DNA of 59,465 bases from Gammaproteobacteria bacterium (GTDB lineage: Bacteria; Pseudomonadota; Gammaproteobacteria; Pseudomonadales; Pseudohongiellaceae): NCBI GenBank assembly GCA_029253585.1, contig JAQWZF010000019.1, positions 1 to 59,465 of the forward strand, read 5' to 3'. A program made the position numbers and the translations under genes. A model generated the notes under the pieces. The model saw only the letters and a list, made by a program, of their open reading frames with translations, did no database searches and was not told the origin of the DNA. Below, in pieces: positions 35,391-45,030 of the stretch; position 1 is the stretch's first letter; each line of letters opens with the position of its first letter.

Positions 35391-36131
35391 CTATTTAAAG
35401 GCAACCATGGAGGCAAAATTAAAGCACTGAAACCAGACATCTACAGACTGGAACCCGGTGGACTGCAGCCGATCGCGATGTATTTTCAGAGTCTCTGGGA
35501 GTAAGACCTTCTCTAATGCCGATCGCTTCTGGCTGATCTCCAGTTTGCTGTATCCCATTGTTTCCTTAAAGCTATGATACATCTCGATGAATAATTGATT
35601 GAGTTTCTCATCGGGAAAGCGGATCTTCTCGGAGACAATGAGTATGCCGCCGGGCTTCATCCCTTCATAGATTTTGCTTAGCAATACCGCCCGTTGAGAT
35701 AACGGGATGAACTGCAGGGTGAAATTCAAAACCACGACGGAGGCATTCTCTATCTGGCTATCGACCAAGTCTTCACAGCGACAATCAACCTTGCCAGCAA
35801 ATTGGGGCAGTCCATCGAGCTTGGCTTGCAGTCGATCGATCATGGCGGGCGAATTGTCGATAGCGATTGTAGAGAAGCTTTGACAGCTAACTTTGTCCAC
35901 GGCAGCTAAAGTCGCACCGCCAAGACTGCAGCCGAGGTCGTATATTCTGCTCTGCTCCTGACAGTATTTCTCGGCCAGCACGCCAATCATCGCGATAATG
36001 GTGCTGTAGCCAGGCACGGAGCGACTAATCATGTCTTCGAAAACGGAGGCGACCTTATCATCGAAGATGAAGTCGCCGGGGAGCATCTTCTCTGCGAAGA
36101 TTCGATCTTTGTTCTGTGAGGAATCTGCCAT
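35391..36131 (-). CDS. cmoA: Carboxy-S-adenosyl-L-methionine synthase CmoA
   Basis: A 246-residue enzyme that makes carboxy-SAM from SAM and prephenate; CmoB uses the product. Signatures: IFAEKMLPGDFIFDDKVASV, FEDMISRSVPGYSTI, the SAM motif IYDLGCSLGGATLA, SVVVLNFTLQFI and LSEKIRF-like IVSEKIRFPDEKLN. Length equals the E. coli protein (247). It is the first gene of the cmoA-cmoB pair, in the usual order. Confidence 0.95.
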   Translation of the reverse strand: MADSSQNKDRIFAEKMLPGDFIFDDKVASVFEDMISRSVPGYSTIIAMIGVLAEKYCQEQSRIYDLGCSLGGATLAAVDKVSCQSFSTIAIDNSPAMIDRLQAKLDGLPQFAGKVDCRCEDLVDSQIENASVVVLNFTLQFIPLSQRAVLLSKIYEGMKPGGILIVSEKIRFPDEKLNQLFIEMYHSFKETMGYSKLEISQKRSALEKVLLPETLKIHRDRLQSTGFQSVDVWFQCFNFASMVAFK

Positions 36132-36319
36132 TGAACCTCTCTACACTGTTTTCTTATGAAGAATCTAACTCTATCATCTCATAGGATCGCTTTAGCTATT
36201 GAGAAGAGTGAGAATTTGATCTAATTTACGCAGCCGACGGATTCGTGCTGAACAGAATTAATGAAGAATCTGAGCCGCTCTTTTTATCTCATCCTATCCA
36301 GTGCATTATCCGGTAATCC

Positions 36320-36886
36320 ATGACACATTCAAATGCCAAAGCCGCTTCCTTCCTTATAGATAATCTTGGCTTGTTCAACGATTTTCGAATTACAGGCTCG
36401 GTACTGGATTTAGCTTGCGGCAGAGGAAGAAACGGATTATTTTTAGTTAGTCATAATGTTCCGGTAGTATTTGCAGATAATAATGAAGCCCATCTACAAT
36501 TCATTCAGGCGGCACTAGGAGAAGCTAGTCCAAGTGCGGCGCAGAGCGAGTGTTGCTTAGTAGATTTTGAAGTAGATCAAGGCGAGGGCAGAAACCCCCT
36601 AGCTGGAAAAGTCTTCGATGCGGTGATGGTTTTTAACTATCTGCACAGGCCGCTTTTCCCCGCTATAAAGGAAGCGATTCGTCCTGGTGGATTAATTGTC
36701 TATGAGACTTTTAACCTGAAACAGAAAAAGTTTGGCAGGCCGAGCAACCCAGATTATCTCTTACAACCTGGTGAGCTACGGCAGTTATTTGCAGGCTGGC
36801 AGATTATCTCTGACTTCGAAGGTGAAGTCTCCGATCCAGAACGCGCAATATCAAGATTAATAGCCAGAAGGCCGGCTGAAAAGTGA
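36320..36886 (+). CDS. Class I SAM-dependent methyltransferase, TehB-like
   Basis: A 188-residue methyltransferase. The SAM motif I is VLDLACGRGRNGLFLVS, the acidic motif II residue is in VVFADNNEAHLQ, and motif IV is FDAVMVFNYLHRPLFPAIKEAI, followed by RPGGLIVYETFN. The segment LYETFN... RPSNPDYLLQPGEL is typical of the TehB-like / tellurite-resistance group (PF03848-like) seen in many gammaproteobacteria; the natural substrate is not known. It overlaps the next gene's possible GTG start, so the two are probably translationally coupled. Confidence 0.75.
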   Translation: MTHSNAKAASFLIDNLGLFNDFRITGSVLDLACGRGRNGLFLVSHNVPVVFADNNEAHLQFIQAALGEASPSAAQSECCLVDFEVDQGEGRNPLAGKVFDAVMVFNYLHRPLFPAIKEAIRPGGLIVYETFNLKQKKFGRPSNPDYLLQPGELRQLFAGWQIISDFEGEVSDPERAISRLIARRPAEK

Positions 36887-36891
36887 GTTTT

Positions 36892-37623
36892 ATGAGCAAG
36901 TCAAAAATACTCCCCCTAAACTTTGGCGGCAGAAGCAAGGTTCTGCAGCGACCCTATGAGTGCGAAATACTGCGCAGCAAGCGAAAGACCTTGGCTTTGT
37001 ATATCAGAAGCCAGAAAGTGGTTGTTCGCTGCCCCTTACGAGCGTCTAGAGCCGAAGTCGAGGAGTTCATTAGCTCGAATCATGCCTGGATAGAGGGGCG
37101 ACTGCTTGAGGAGTCCCTACGCCAGAAGCAGACGCTGCGTATAGAGAGGAGCGCCAAGATTTTCTATCGAGCCCGAGAGCGTACTATTGTATTTAAAGAA
37201 GGGCGCAAGCAGAGAATTATGGTAGTCGGCGATGAGTTTATCATTCAGGGCCACAAGCTAACGCCAGCCAAGGCGAAGATTCAAGTGGAAGATTTTCTTA
37301 TCGACAAGGCGAGTCAATATCTTCTGCCCAGGGCACGAGGTTTGGCGCGCCACCTTGGCGTCGAACACAAGATCACCGAAATTAAGCTTAGGAAAACCAA
37401 GTCCAAGTGGGGCCATTGCACGTCGACAGGAGTGCTGCAGTACAATTGGCTGATTATGTTGGCGCCCTATAGCATTATCGACTACATGATCACTCACGAG
37501 GTCTGTCACTTGCTCCACATGGATCACTCGTCGAGATTCTGGAAGCAGGTAGAAGCTATTTGCCCAGATTGTGATCACTACATTGGCTGGCTGAAAGAGC
37601 ATGAGCATCGGCTCTGGTTCTAG
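36892..37623 (+). CDS. YgjP-like zinc metallopeptidase (DUF45/WLM type)
   Basis: A 243-residue protein of the YgjP-like family. The zinc site is THEVCHLLHMDHSSRFW: HEVCH is the HExxH motif and the downstream region gives the third ligand. LRKTKSKWGHCTSTGVLQYNW upstream is the second family signature. The N-terminal half (CEILRSKRKTLALYIRSQKV, VRCPLRASRAEVEEFI) is the usual beta-rich domain. Its substrate is unknown. I use the ATG at 36892; a GTG at 36883 overlaps the stop of the methyltransferase and would add three residues. Confidence 0.85.
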   Translation: MSKSKILPLNFGGRSKVLQRPYECEILRSKRKTLALYIRSQKVVVRCPLRASRAEVEEFISSNHAWIEGRLLEESLRQKQTLRIERSAKIFYRARERTIVFKEGRKQRIMVVGDEFIIQGHKLTPAKAKIQVEDFLIDKASQYLLPRARGLARHLGVEHKITEIKLRKTKSKWGHCTSTGVLQYNWLIMLAPYSIIDYMITHEVCHLLHMDHSSRFWKQVEAICPDCDHYIGWLKEHEHRLWF

Positions 37624-37669
37624 CGCTATAGTGTCGATCCATACCTTAGACCTATACTTACACCTAGAC

Positions 37670-38365
37670 CTACACCTTAGATCTAAATCTTAGATCCCAC
37701 ACGCCATGGCCTAGGCGCTGTCCCCTCTTCTCAAATTTGGTAACGGGCCTATCCGGGTCTGGCCAATAGTTCTGCGCGCCGAGGACATTTTCAAGCGAGG
37801 GATTTGCCTCCAGAACTTCCATCATATGTTCTGCATAGGCCTGCCAATCTGTTGCGAAATGAAGCTCTGCCTTCTTGTTCAGCGTCCTCAAGAGCAGCTC
37901 GATAAACTCTGGTTGTACCAGGCGCCGCTTTTTGTGACGCTTCTTGTGCCAGGGGTCGGGGAAAAATAATAGAAGCCTGTCGATACAATGATCGGGCAAC
38001 CCGGATTCCAGTATCTCTCTAGCATCGTGACAGATTAACTTTAGGTTTGTGAGCTCGTTTACGGCGATGCCATTGAGCAGCTTACCCACGCCGGGTTGGT
38101 GAACCTCTATACCCAGAAAGTTCTGCTCAGGGCTTCGCTTGGCCATCTCCAATAGCGAGTCGCCCATGCCGAAGCCGATTTCTACAGTGAGCTTCTGTGG
38201 TGAGTCGAAAAGGCTATTCGGGTCTAGAGTCTCGTTGTTGAACTCAACAACGTATTTGTCCCAATAGCTTTCTATTGCCTTGCGCTGCGCATCGGTTAAG
38301 CGTCCGGAGCGAATCACATAGCTACGAATGGGTCTGTTGTTTTCTGTGGATGTTGAATTAGGCAC
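37670..38365 (-). CDS. trmB: tRNA (guanine-N7-)-methyltransferase TrmB
   Basis: A 231-residue enzyme that methylates G46 of tRNA to m7G. The SAM site is VEIGFGMGDSLLEMAKR, followed by FLGIEVHQPGVGKLLN, and the signature FFPDPWHKKRHKKRRLVQPEF contains the catalytic and tRNA-contacting residues. LHFATDWQAYAEHMMEVL and GHGVWDLRF end the protein. Length is close to E. coli (239). The start is a GTG at 38365. It converges with the YgjP-like gene; the 46-base gap has only short CCTTAGA-type strings and no terminator. Confidence 0.94.
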   Translation of the reverse strand: MPNSTSTENNRPIRSYVIRSGRLTDAQRKAIESYWDKYVVEFNNETLDPNSLFDSPQKLTVEIGFGMGDSLLEMAKRSPEQNFLGIEVHQPGVGKLLNGIAVNELTNLKLICHDAREILESGLPDHCIDRLLLFFPDPWHKKRHKKRRLVQPEFIELLLRTLNKKAELHFATDWQAYAEHMMEVLEANPSLENVLGAQNYWPDPDRPVTKFEKRGQRLGHGVWDLRFRSKV

Positions 38366-38402
38366 AGGCTGCTATGGACTCTTCGATTACATTGCTAGCG
38401 TA

Positions 38403-38786
38403 TTAAGTTGGAAACTGTTGCTTTGCGGCGAACCAAACGATGAGTGCCCATGCTACCAGGAAGAAGACGCCGCCTATTGGTGTTATTGCACCTAACCAGC
38501 GAATTCCCGTGATACTAAGCAGATACAGGCTGCCGGAGAAGAATACGAGGCCGGCGAGCATTAGATAGGCACTGGTACGCAGAATACTTGATGCTGGGAA
38601 ATTAATCATCATTAGCCCAATGCCAAATAGGGCAAGAGCATGATATATATGATATTGCACGCCAGTCTGAAATGTATTGAGCAACTCTGGACTTAATCTA
38701 TCGCGTAGCGCGTGTGCTGCGAATGCGCCTAGCGACACCGCCAGAAATCCATTGATCCCAGCCAGCATAATAACTAATTTGCTCAT
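38403..38786 (-). CDS. DUF423 family membrane protein
   Basis: A 127-residue protein with four predicted membrane helices, matching the DUF423 family (E. coli YgdD). Signatures: NGFLAVSLGAFAAHALRDRL at the N-terminus, TGVQYHIYHALALFGIGL and LFSGSLYLL-like VFFSGSLYLLSITG, then ITPIGGVFFLVAWALI. No function is established for the family. It lies between rpoH (with its terminator) and trmB on the same strand. Confidence 0.85.
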   Translation of the reverse strand: MSKLVIMLAGINGFLAVSLGAFAAHALRDRLSPELLNTFQTGVQYHIYHALALFGIGLMMINFPASSILRTSAYLMLAGLVFFSGSLYLLSITGIRWLGAITPIGGVFFLVAWALIVWFAAKQQFPT

Positions 38787-38837
38787 GATATTTTGCGCTC
38801 AGTGGTAGCAAAGGGGACAGGTCAATTTCTACTCAAA

Positions 38838-38866
38838 AAAAAGCCGCGAGCTGGTCGCGGCTTTTT
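38838..38866 (-). terminator. Intrinsic terminator of rpoH
   Basis: TCGCGGCTTTTT pairs with AAAAAGCCGCGA around a 5-base loop, and on the minus strand the stem runs into a T8 tract. It begins 13 bases after the rpoH stop. Confidence 0.88.
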
Positions 38867-38878
38867 GCTGTTCATTGC

Positions 38879-39739
38879 TTAGGCTGCCATTTTTGCTTTG
38901 ATTTTGTTCATCGCATTTTTTTCGAGTTGGCGAATTCTTTCAGCAGAAATGCCGTAGCGATCGGCCAGCTCATGCAGCGTAGCTCTGTTCTCACTCAACC
39001 AGCGACTGTTCAAGATATCCTTGCTGCGATCATCTAGTTCAGACATTGCTGCGTGAAGACTATTGTTTGTAACTTCTTCCCACTCACTATCTTCTACATT
39101 ACTGGCAAGATCAGAAGACTGGTCTTCTAAGTAGTAAGCCGGTGCTTTGTGTGATGCCTCATCATCGCTGTCTGAATCGGCATCGAAAGCGGTGTCATAG
39201 GATGCCATACGGCCTTCCATCTGCCTTACCACTTTAGCGTCTACGCCAAGATCCTGGGCCATCGCTTCAGCTTCTTCGTTGTTCAGCCAACCAAGTCGTT
39301 TCTTGGAGCTGCGCAGGTTGAAGAAAAGTTTTCGCTGGGCTTTGGTAGTCGCAATCTTGACGATGCGCCAGTTACGCAGAATGTATTCGTGCATTTCTGC
39401 CTTGATCCAGTGAACCGCAAAGGAAACCAGGCGAACACCAACTTCTGGGTTAAATCGCTTAACAGCCTTCATCAGGCCGACGTTACCTTCTTGGATTAAA
39501 TCTGCTTGAGAGAGCCCATAGCCGGAATACGTTTTAGACATGTGCACGACGAAGCGCAGATGTGCAAGAACCAGTTGTCTGGCCGCATCTACGTTATCTT
39601 CATAGTAGTACTGCTTGGCAAGCTCAAGCTCCTGCTCAGGCGTCAGCATAGCGATGCTATTTACCGAGGCGATGTAAGCAGTTAAATCCTGACCCGGTGT
39701 TGTTGGGTCGAAAACTTGTAAACTGTTAGCTGTGCTCAT
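38879..39739 (-). CDS. rpoH: RNA polymerase heat-shock sigma factor (sigma-32)
   Basis: A 286-residue sigma factor that directs transcription of heat-shock genes. Region 1.2 is [20 protein letters not shown], region 2.2 is [21 protein letters not shown], region 2.4 is [21 protein letters not shown], and the RpoH box [15 protein letters not shown] is present and diagnostic. Region 4.2 ends the protein ([19 protein letters not shown]). Length matches E. coli (284). It is its own transcription unit, with a promoter candidate at 39794-39823 and a strong terminator, downstream of ftsYEX as in E. coli. Confidence 0.97.
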   Translation of the reverse strand: MSTANSLQVFDPTTPGQDLTAYIASVNSIAMLTPEQELELAKQYYYEDNVDAARQLVLAHLRFVVHMSKTYSGYGLSQADLIQEGNVGLMKAVKRFNPEVGVRLVSFAVHWIKAEMHEYILRNWRIVKIATTKAQRKLFFNLRSSKKRLGWLNNEEAEAMAQDLGVDAKVVRQMEGRMASYDTAFDADSDSDDEASHKAPAYYLEDQSSDLASNVEDSEWEEVTNNSLHAAMSELDDRSKDILNSRWLSENRATLHELADRYGISAERIRQLEKNAMNKIKAKMAA

Positions 39740-39793
39740 TTTAAATTCACTCTATCCCAAACCAACAACAGGGATTACGGATTAAACGGGTCG

Positions 39794-39823
39794 ATTTTAG
39801 CATTCAAAGCTACTCTTCGCCAA
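39794..39823 (-). promoter_or_regulatory. Putative rpoH promoter
   Basis: On the minus strand TTGGCG (39818-39823) and TAAAAT (39794-39799) are 18 bases apart, about 55 bases upstream of the rpoH ATG. The match to sigma-70 is moderate; other AT-rich -10-like strings lie nearby. Confidence 0.35.
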
Positions 39824-39994
39824 TATTACTGGTCTCTAAATGTCCATATATACTGGGCTTTGCGGCGGCTTCAGCGCAAATTCGTCCTGCGCGGTAGTGA
39901 GTTCGACAAATAGCTCGGGTATTAGTTCGACGACTAAAGAACCAGGAATCATCTAGACATGGTGCTATCAGATGAGATTTCAAGGGCTGCGACG

Positions 39995-40022
39995 AAAAAA
40001 TGGCTTAAGATTCCCAAGCCAT
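39995..40022 (-). terminator. Intrinsic terminator after ftsX
   Basis: On the minus strand ATGGCTT, loop GGGAATCTT, AAGCCAT, then TTTTTC. It lies 17 bases beyond the ftsX stop and separates the ftsYEX unit from rpoH. Confidence 0.75.
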
Positions 40023-40038
40023 GAGCCATGAGCCAGGT

Positions 40039-41037
40039 TCAGGGGCTAATACCCCGAATATGGCGCAGGCTCGTTAGCAGCGCAGCAGTCCAGCCAATTG
40101 TAGCTCCGACGAAAACCACCACTAGGCCATTGGTCAGTCCGAATCCGCGCAGTTGAAAATCACCTCCATAGAGCTGTATCAGGGCCTCTAAACTTGAATT
40201 AAAAGTAATTAAAACAATGCCTTGAAGAGCGATGGCGAGGATTCCGCCGCCTAGTCCATAGAACAAGCCGGTATACAAAAACGGCCTGGCTGCAAACATG
40301 TCGCTACCACCTACCAATTTAATTACGCGTATCTCTGCTTTTCGGTTCTCGATTGCCAGCTTTATCGTATTGCCAACTATGAAGAACAGGCCAAGGAACA
40401 CTATCAACGAGAGCACTCTGCCAATGGCCCTGACTAGCTCAGATATAGCCGCCAGTCTTTGTACCCAACGGCTATCTACCTGAACCAGGTCAACCTCAGG
40501 AAGGTCTTGCAGCTGCCGAACGAGATCATCCACCGCGGCGGGTGAGACATTGGCGGGGGCAACGACAATCGCGCCGGGCAGGGGGTTGCTTGCCATTTCC
40601 AGTAATAGATTCTCTAGCCCCGTAGCCTTACCGAATTCATCCAATGCCTGGGCCGGTGAGATATAGGCTACGTCAGTTATGCTATCTAGAATTAGTAAGT
40701 TATCACTAACTTCTCCTGCATCGGCATCTGAAATGCATTCATGAAGATAGAGCGTTACCTGAGCACTGTCTTCAAAGCCGGCCAATACGCTCGTTAGATT
40801 GCTATTCAGGCTGAATAGCAATGCCGGGAGAAGAAGTGACACGGCGATTACGAAGATTGTCACGAAGCTTGAAACCGGCGTTTCCACTAGCCTTCGGCCA
40901 CTATTCCCCGCCAGCCTTCGATGCACCTGCGGAAGGTTAGAGAATGATTCATTCCGACCCGCACGGGTATTAGGCTTTGGCCGGGACTTTATTCGAGGCT
41001 TAGGCGTCGCTGCCGGGCTGCGCTTATTCACGCTCAT
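40039..41037 (-). CDS. ftsX: Cell division ABC-transporter-like protein FtsX
   Basis: A 332-residue inner-membrane protein that, with the ATPase FtsE, activates periplasmic amidases through EnvC-type partners during septation. It has a ~55-residue basic, proline-rich cytoplasmic N-terminus, a first helix (SSFVTIFVIAVSLLLPALLF), a periplasmic domain (residues ~80-205, VTLYLHECISDADAG) and three C-terminal helices around RVLSLIVFLGLFFIVGNTIK and AIENRKAEIRVIKLVGGSD. Length is near E. coli (352). Its ATG overlaps the end of ftsE by four bases. Confidence 0.93.
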   Translation of the reverse strand: MSVNKRSPAATPKPRIKSRPKPNTRAGRNESFSNLPQVHRRLAGNSGRRLVETPVSSFVTIFVIAVSLLLPALLFSLNSNLTSVLAGFEDSAQVTLYLHECISDADAGEVSDNLLILDSITDVAYISPAQALDEFGKATGLENLLLEMASNPLPGAIVVAPANVSPAAVDDLVRQLQDLPEVDLVQVDSRWVQRLAAISELVRAIGRVLSLIVFLGLFFIVGNTIKLAIENRKAEIRVIKLVGGSDMFAARPFLYTGLFYGLGGGILAIALQGIVLITFNSSLEALIQLYGGDFQLRGFGLTNGLVVVFVGATIGWTAALLTSLRHIRGISP

Positions 41038-41711
41038 GAATCTGGCCTTGGTTTTTGGTCTGCTATTAGCCTGCCATGATCGAGCACCAGCGTTCTGCAG
41101 TTCAGGCGCTCGATGAGAGAGGCATCATGGCTCGCAACGAGCAGACAGACGCCCACACTTTGAAACTGCTCAAAGACCGTCATCACTTCCCGTGACAGGA
41201 CCGGGTCGAGGTTTCCAGTGGGCTCGTCTGCGAGAATAATGCGAGGCCGATTTACAACGGCGCGGGCGATTCCGACTCGTTGCTGTTCTCCGCCAGATAA
41301 AGCGGCGGGAAAGCTTTTCTCTTTCTTTAACAAACCGACTTTATCCAAGGCGGCTCGAACGCGGCGGCCAGCATCCGCGGGATGATAGCCGCAGATCTCT
41401 AGCGGTAATGCGACATTGTCATACACGCTGCGATCGTGAAGCAGCTGATGGTCTTGGAAAACTGTGCCTATCTGGCGGCGGTGAAGGGCGATCTGTTTCG
41501 AAGAGATTCGGCTCAGGTTTACGCCGTTAGCTCTTAGCTGCCCTGAACTTGGTGATTCCATGGCGAGGATAAGTTTAAGAAGGGTACTCTTGCCCGCCCC
41601 GGAGTGGCCAGTAATGAACGCGAGTTCGCCTCGGCTCACTTCGAAACTTACATCAACCAGTGCTTCCTGGCCGTCGGCATAACGCTTGCTGACATTGTCA
41701 AATTTGATCAT
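41034..41711 (-). CDS. ftsE: Cell division ATP-binding protein FtsE
   Basis: A 225-residue ABC ATPase. Walker A is [13 protein letters not shown], the Q-loop is in [11 protein letters not shown], the ABC signature is [14 protein letters not shown], Walker B is [12 protein letters not shown] and the H-loop is in LLVASHD. The sequence [15 protein letters not shown] is typical of FtsE. It pairs with FtsX in the inner membrane. ftsE is 42 bases downstream of ftsY and overlaps ftsX, the conserved ftsYEX order. Confidence 0.95.
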   Translation of the reverse strand: MIKFDNVSKRYADGQEALVDVSFEVSRGELAFITGHSGAGKSTLLKLILAMESPSSGQLRANGVNLSRISSKQIALHRRQIGTVFQDHQLLHDRSVYDNVALPLEICGYHPADAGRRVRAALDKVGLLKKEKSFPAALSGGEQQRVGIARAVVNRPRIILADEPTGNLDPVLSREVMTVFEQFQSVGVCLLVASHDASLIERLNCRTLVLDHGRLIADQKPRPDS

Positions 41712-41753
41712 TCTGCCGGCCTTGCGCAGAAAGCATTAAACTGACGAGCAGAG

Positions 41754-42743
41754 TCACTCCGCAAAAAGTGCATCGACAAAGTCTTCTGCTTTAAATGGCC
41801 GCAGGTCGTCTACCTTTTCTCCCACGCCGATGAAGCGAATGGGTAGGGACAGTCTCTTGGCGAGAGCAAAAACAACGCCGCCCTTGGCTGAGCCATCAAG
41901 CTTGGTAAGGGCGATTCCAGTTAGTGTCGTCGTTTTGTCGAAGCTTTCGGCCTGGCTAAGTGCGTTCTGGCCAGTTGTCGCATCCAGTACCAGTAGAATT
42001 TCGTCGGGAAGTCTTTCATCCTGCTTTTTCAAAACGCGCACGATCTTCTCTAACTCATTCATGAGATTGTCTTTCGTGTGCAGGCGGCCGGCCGTATCTG
42101 CGATCAGAACATCAACGTTCTTAGCCTTAGCAGATTGGTAGGCATCGAAGATGACCGAGGCGCTATCTGCGCCGCTTGCCTGCGCAACAACGGGAACTAA
42201 GTTTCTCTCCCCCCATACCTGAAGCTGTTCGACTGCTGCTGCTCTGAAGGTATCGCCAGCGGCCAGCATGACGCTCATTCCTTGAGACTGATACAGCTTC
42301 GCAAGTTTGCCAATAGAGGTAGTCTTCCCTACGCCATTGACGCCAACCATGAGTATTACGAAGGGCTTTGCCTCGGACTGAATAACCAATGGCGTGTCCA
42401 CAGCTTTTAGAATATTGGTGAGCTCCTGTCGTAGAGCCGCCATGAATTGCTCGGGCTCGGCCAGTTGTTTACGGCCGAGTTGCTGTTTGAGGTTGTTTAC
42501 GATTTGATCTGTGGCATCGATGCCCACGTCTGCGGAAAGTAGTTGTGTCTCAATATCTTCGAGTAGGTTGAGATCGATAGTCTTCTCGCCCAGAACGATT
42601 TCGGCCAGGCCATCGCTGAGTTTGCTGCGGGTGCGGCTTAAACCATTCTTGAGACGTGTAAAAATGCCGCCATCACTGGCGTTACTATTTTGTACTGCGT
42701 CAGATTTGGAGTCTTCGGACTTCTTCTTGCCTAGGCCAAACAT
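41754..42743 (-). CDS. ftsY: Signal recognition particle receptor FtsY
   Basis: A 329-residue SRP-receptor GTPase that hands ribosome-nascent chains to SecYEG. After a short charged N-terminal A region (~35 residues, much shorter than the ~200 of E. coli) come the N domain and G domain: G1 is VGVNGVGKTTSIGKLA, followed by LAAGDTFRAAAVEQLQVW, G3 is IADTAGRLHTKDNLM, G4 is LTKLDGSAKGG and the C-terminus is FIGVGEKVDDLRPFKAEDFV. First gene of the ftsYEX operon, divergent from rsmD. Confidence 0.95.
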   Translation of the reverse strand: MFGLGKKKSEDSKSDAVQNSNASDGGIFTRLKNGLSRTRSKLSDGLAEIVLGEKTIDLNLLEDIETQLLSADVGIDATDQIVNNLKQQLGRKQLAEPEQFMAALRQELTNILKAVDTPLVIQSEAKPFVILMVGVNGVGKTTSIGKLAKLYQSQGMSVMLAAGDTFRAAAVEQLQVWGERNLVPVVAQASGADSASVIFDAYQSAKAKNVDVLIADTAGRLHTKDNLMNELEKIVRVLKKQDERLPDEILLVLDATTGQNALSQAESFDKTTTLTGIALTKLDGSAKGGVVFALAKRLSLPIRFIGVGEKVDDLRPFKAEDFVDALFAE

Positions 42744-42899
42744 GATAGGAATACTCTACTGGATAAGACTTCAGGGCGGCTATGCTACCACAGCTGCGTG
42801 CTGCCCTAATACTTGTCTGTGTCAACGGACAGTGAAATGGTAGGCTTAGGGATTGGTTCCCAAATCAAACTATTTCAAGCTCTACCGAACGTGACGACT

Positions 42900-43514
42900 A
42901 TGCAGCGATCCCCAAGCCAACAGCAGAATAAAGTACGCATCATCGCTGGCGAATACAGAAGTAGAAAACTGGAATTTCCAGGCCTGGAGGGATTGCGACC
43001 AACCTCAGATAGAATTCGCGAGACGCTCTTCAACTGGCTGCAAGATAGTATTCCCGGCGAAGCCTGTCTCGATCTATTTGCAGGAAGTGGCGCGCTAGGC
43101 CTGGAAGCGCTCTCTCGAGGTGCTGCGCGGGTGGATTTTATTGAGAAAAATACTCTGGCCGCAAACGCCATCAGGAATAATATAGACCGACTGGGCGCCA
43201 ACCACGGCACTGTGTATTGTGCCGATGCGCTGCAGTGGCTGGATCAGAATGCTCAGTCCGCAGATCGATACGGCCTGATCTTTCTAGACCCGCCTTTCCG
43301 AGAGCAACTGTTAGCGGCCACAATCACAAAACTGGAAACGACAACGATACTGAAGGAAGGCTGCCTGGTCTATATAGAAAAACAGGAACAGACTATTGTT
43401 GATGAGATGCCAGATAACTGGACGGAAATAAAAAATAAGAAGACAGGCTCGGTCAGGTACAGTCTCTACCAAGTTGCCACAGAAGAAGGTTCGCAGATAG
43501 ATTATAAAATATGA
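42900..43514 (+). CDS. rsmD: 16S rRNA (guanine966-N2)-methyltransferase RsmD
   Basis: A 204-residue enzyme that methylates G966 of 16S rRNA in the assembled 30S subunit. Signatures: VRIIAGEYRSRKLEFPG, LRPTSDRIRETLFNWL, the SAM motif DLFAGSGALGLEALSRGA and the catalytic LIFLDPPF. I start at the ATG 42900, giving the family's usual N-terminus; reading from 42813 would add 29 residues unlike the family. The stop overlaps the next ATG by four bases (ATGA). It is divergent from ftsY and close to coaD and mutM, as in many gammaproteobacteria. Confidence 0.93.
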   Translation: MQRSPSQQQNKVRIIAGEYRSRKLEFPGLEGLRPTSDRIRETLFNWLQDSIPGEACLDLFAGSGALGLEALSRGAARVDFIEKNTLAANAIRNNIDRLGANHGTVYCADALQWLDQNAQSADRYGLIFLDPPFREQLLAATITKLETTTILKEGCLVYIEKQEQTIVDEMPDNWTEIKNKKTGSVRYSLYQVATEEGSQIDYKI

Positions 43515-44497
43515 CAACTGGCACTCTAAAGAATGAATTTGTACCCACTTGGTGGCTGCCCGAAGGCCATAGCCAAACTCTGTGGAGAAAATTTTCTCCA
43601 GTAGAAGAGGTTGAACATAAGCGTCAGCGTATAGAGCTTGATGATGAAGATTTTATAGATATCGACTGGTCGAGCGTCGATCCTAAAGAGTCTCAAGGCG
43701 ATACGATTGTGTTCTTTTTACATGGGCTGTGTGGCTGTTCACGATCGCCCTACATATTGGCAATGCAATCATTATTGAATGCCCAGGGCATCGCATCGCT
43801 TGCTATGAATTTTCGAGGCTGTAGTGGAGAAATTAACATGCTTGCAAGGGCTTACCATTCAGGTGTGTCCGAAGATGTTAACGAAGTCTTTCAGAAGTTG
43901 AGCGCTGGATATCCGCAACATAATTTTGTCTTTGTGGGTTATTCGCTAGGCGCGAACGTACTTCTGAAGTGGTTGGGTGAGATGGGGTCACATCCGAATA
44001 TACGCAAGGCGGTGGCCGTTTCGACGCCCTTTGCGTTGGAGCAATGCTCGCAGGCAATGTTGAAAGGAATAAGCCGGGTATATGGCCAATATTTTGTGCG
44101 GCAATTAGTGAAAGACTTTCGAAACAAGCAGCAATATCTGCAATCGTTCAGACCTGAGGAGGCAGAACGCATTGCCATGCTTGGGGATACGGGCAACATA
44201 GCCTCAATCTGGGACTTCGATGACAGGATTACCGCGCCACTGCATGGCTTCGAGGGCGCGCAAGACTACTATCGCAGATGCAGTAGCGCGGCATTTTTGA
44301 GTGTAATTGAAACCGACACCTTGCTGATACAGAGTAAGAACGATCCGCTAATTCCACCCGATTCGATTCCCGGTAGAGACAGGCTTTCGCCTTCTATACA
44401 CCTACAGTTAACAGAGCACGGGGGGCACGTGGGATTCGTATCCTCGAATCCTCGAAACTGGCTAGAACAGAGAATATTGAATTTCCTGCAGGTGTGA
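43511..44497 (+). CDS. YheT-type alpha/beta hydrolase
   Basis: A 328-residue alpha/beta-hydrolase of the YheT family. It begins PTWWLPEGHSQTLWRKF, a hallmark of the family. The oxyanion region is FFLHGLCGCSRSPYI, the nucleophile Ser is in VGYSLGANVLLKWLGE, the acid is in SKNDPLIPP and the catalytic His is in EHGGHVGFV, so the triad is complete. Characterised relatives are esterases or acyltransferases; the substrate here is unknown. It overlaps rsmD by four bases and is translationally coupled to it. Confidence 0.88.
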   Translation: MTTGTLKNEFVPTWWLPEGHSQTLWRKFSPVEEVEHKRQRIELDDEDFIDIDWSSVDPKESQGDTIVFFLHGLCGCSRSPYILAMQSLLNAQGIASLAMNFRGCSGEINMLARAYHSGVSEDVNEVFQKLSAGYPQHNFVFVGYSLGANVLLKWLGEMGSHPNIRKAVAVSTPFALEQCSQAMLKGISRVYGQYFVRQLVKDFRNKQQYLQSFRPEEAERIAMLGDTGNIASIWDFDDRITAPLHGFEGAQDYYRRCSSAAFLSVIETDTLLIQSKNDPLIPPDSIPGRDRLSPSIHLQLTEHGGHVGFVSSNPRNWLEQRILNFLQV

Positions 44498-44556
44498 GTG
44501 ATCATAGGCGCAGCTAAAGGCCTCATACCGCCGGCCTTCTACAAAATGAGAATGTT

Positions 44557-45030
44557 ATGAAAATTGCTGTCTACCCCGGAACCTTTAATCCAATCACCAA
44601 TGGCCACACAGACCTGGTAGAGCGGGCCGCCGGCCTGTTCGATAAAATAATCGTGGCGGTAGTCGGGCAGAATCAACAGAAATCGAATGCTTTACCCTTG
44701 GCTCAACGTATGCAGCTCACGAATGAAGTCTTGGGCCACTTGAATAACGTCGAGGTGACATCCTTCGATAACTTGCTTACGCAGTTCGTAAAGGAGTGTG
44801 GTGCTAATATTATCTTGCGCGGCTTACGCACCGTCGCGGATTTCGAGTATGAGTTTCAGCTTGTTGGGATGAATCGGGTTCTGGAGCCGAGTATAGAAAC
44901 GGTATTTCTAGCACCGGCAGAACATTTGTCTTATATCTCATCTACACTCGTTCGCGAGATTGCATTCTATGGCGGAGATATATCCAAGTTCGTCGACCCG
45001 GTTGTTGTTGAAGCGATGAAGAACCAATAA
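44557..45030 (+). CDS. coaD: Phosphopantetheine adenylyltransferase
   Basis: A 157-residue enzyme that adenylates 4'-phosphopantetheine to dephospho-CoA. The nucleotidyltransferase T/HxGH site is [39 protein letters not shown] and the ISSTxxR-type [10 protein letters not shown] follow. Length matches E. coli (159). Together with coaBC elsewhere in the window it covers most of the later CoA pathway. It is 60 bases after the YheT-type gene and converges with mutM. Confidence 0.96.
   Translation: MKIAVYPGTFNPITNGHTDLVERAAGLFDKIIVAVVGQNQQKSNALPLAQRMQLTNEVLGHLNNVEVTSFDNLLTQFVKECGANIILRGLRTVADFEYEFQLVGMNRVLEPSIETVFLAPAEHLSYISSTLVREIAFYGGDISKFVDPVVVEAMKNQ

Noticed and set aside
37624..37680. Short repeats of CCTTAGA/CCTAGAC type
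   Set aside because: Too short and irregular to be a defined repeat or terminator; partly inside the end of trmB.
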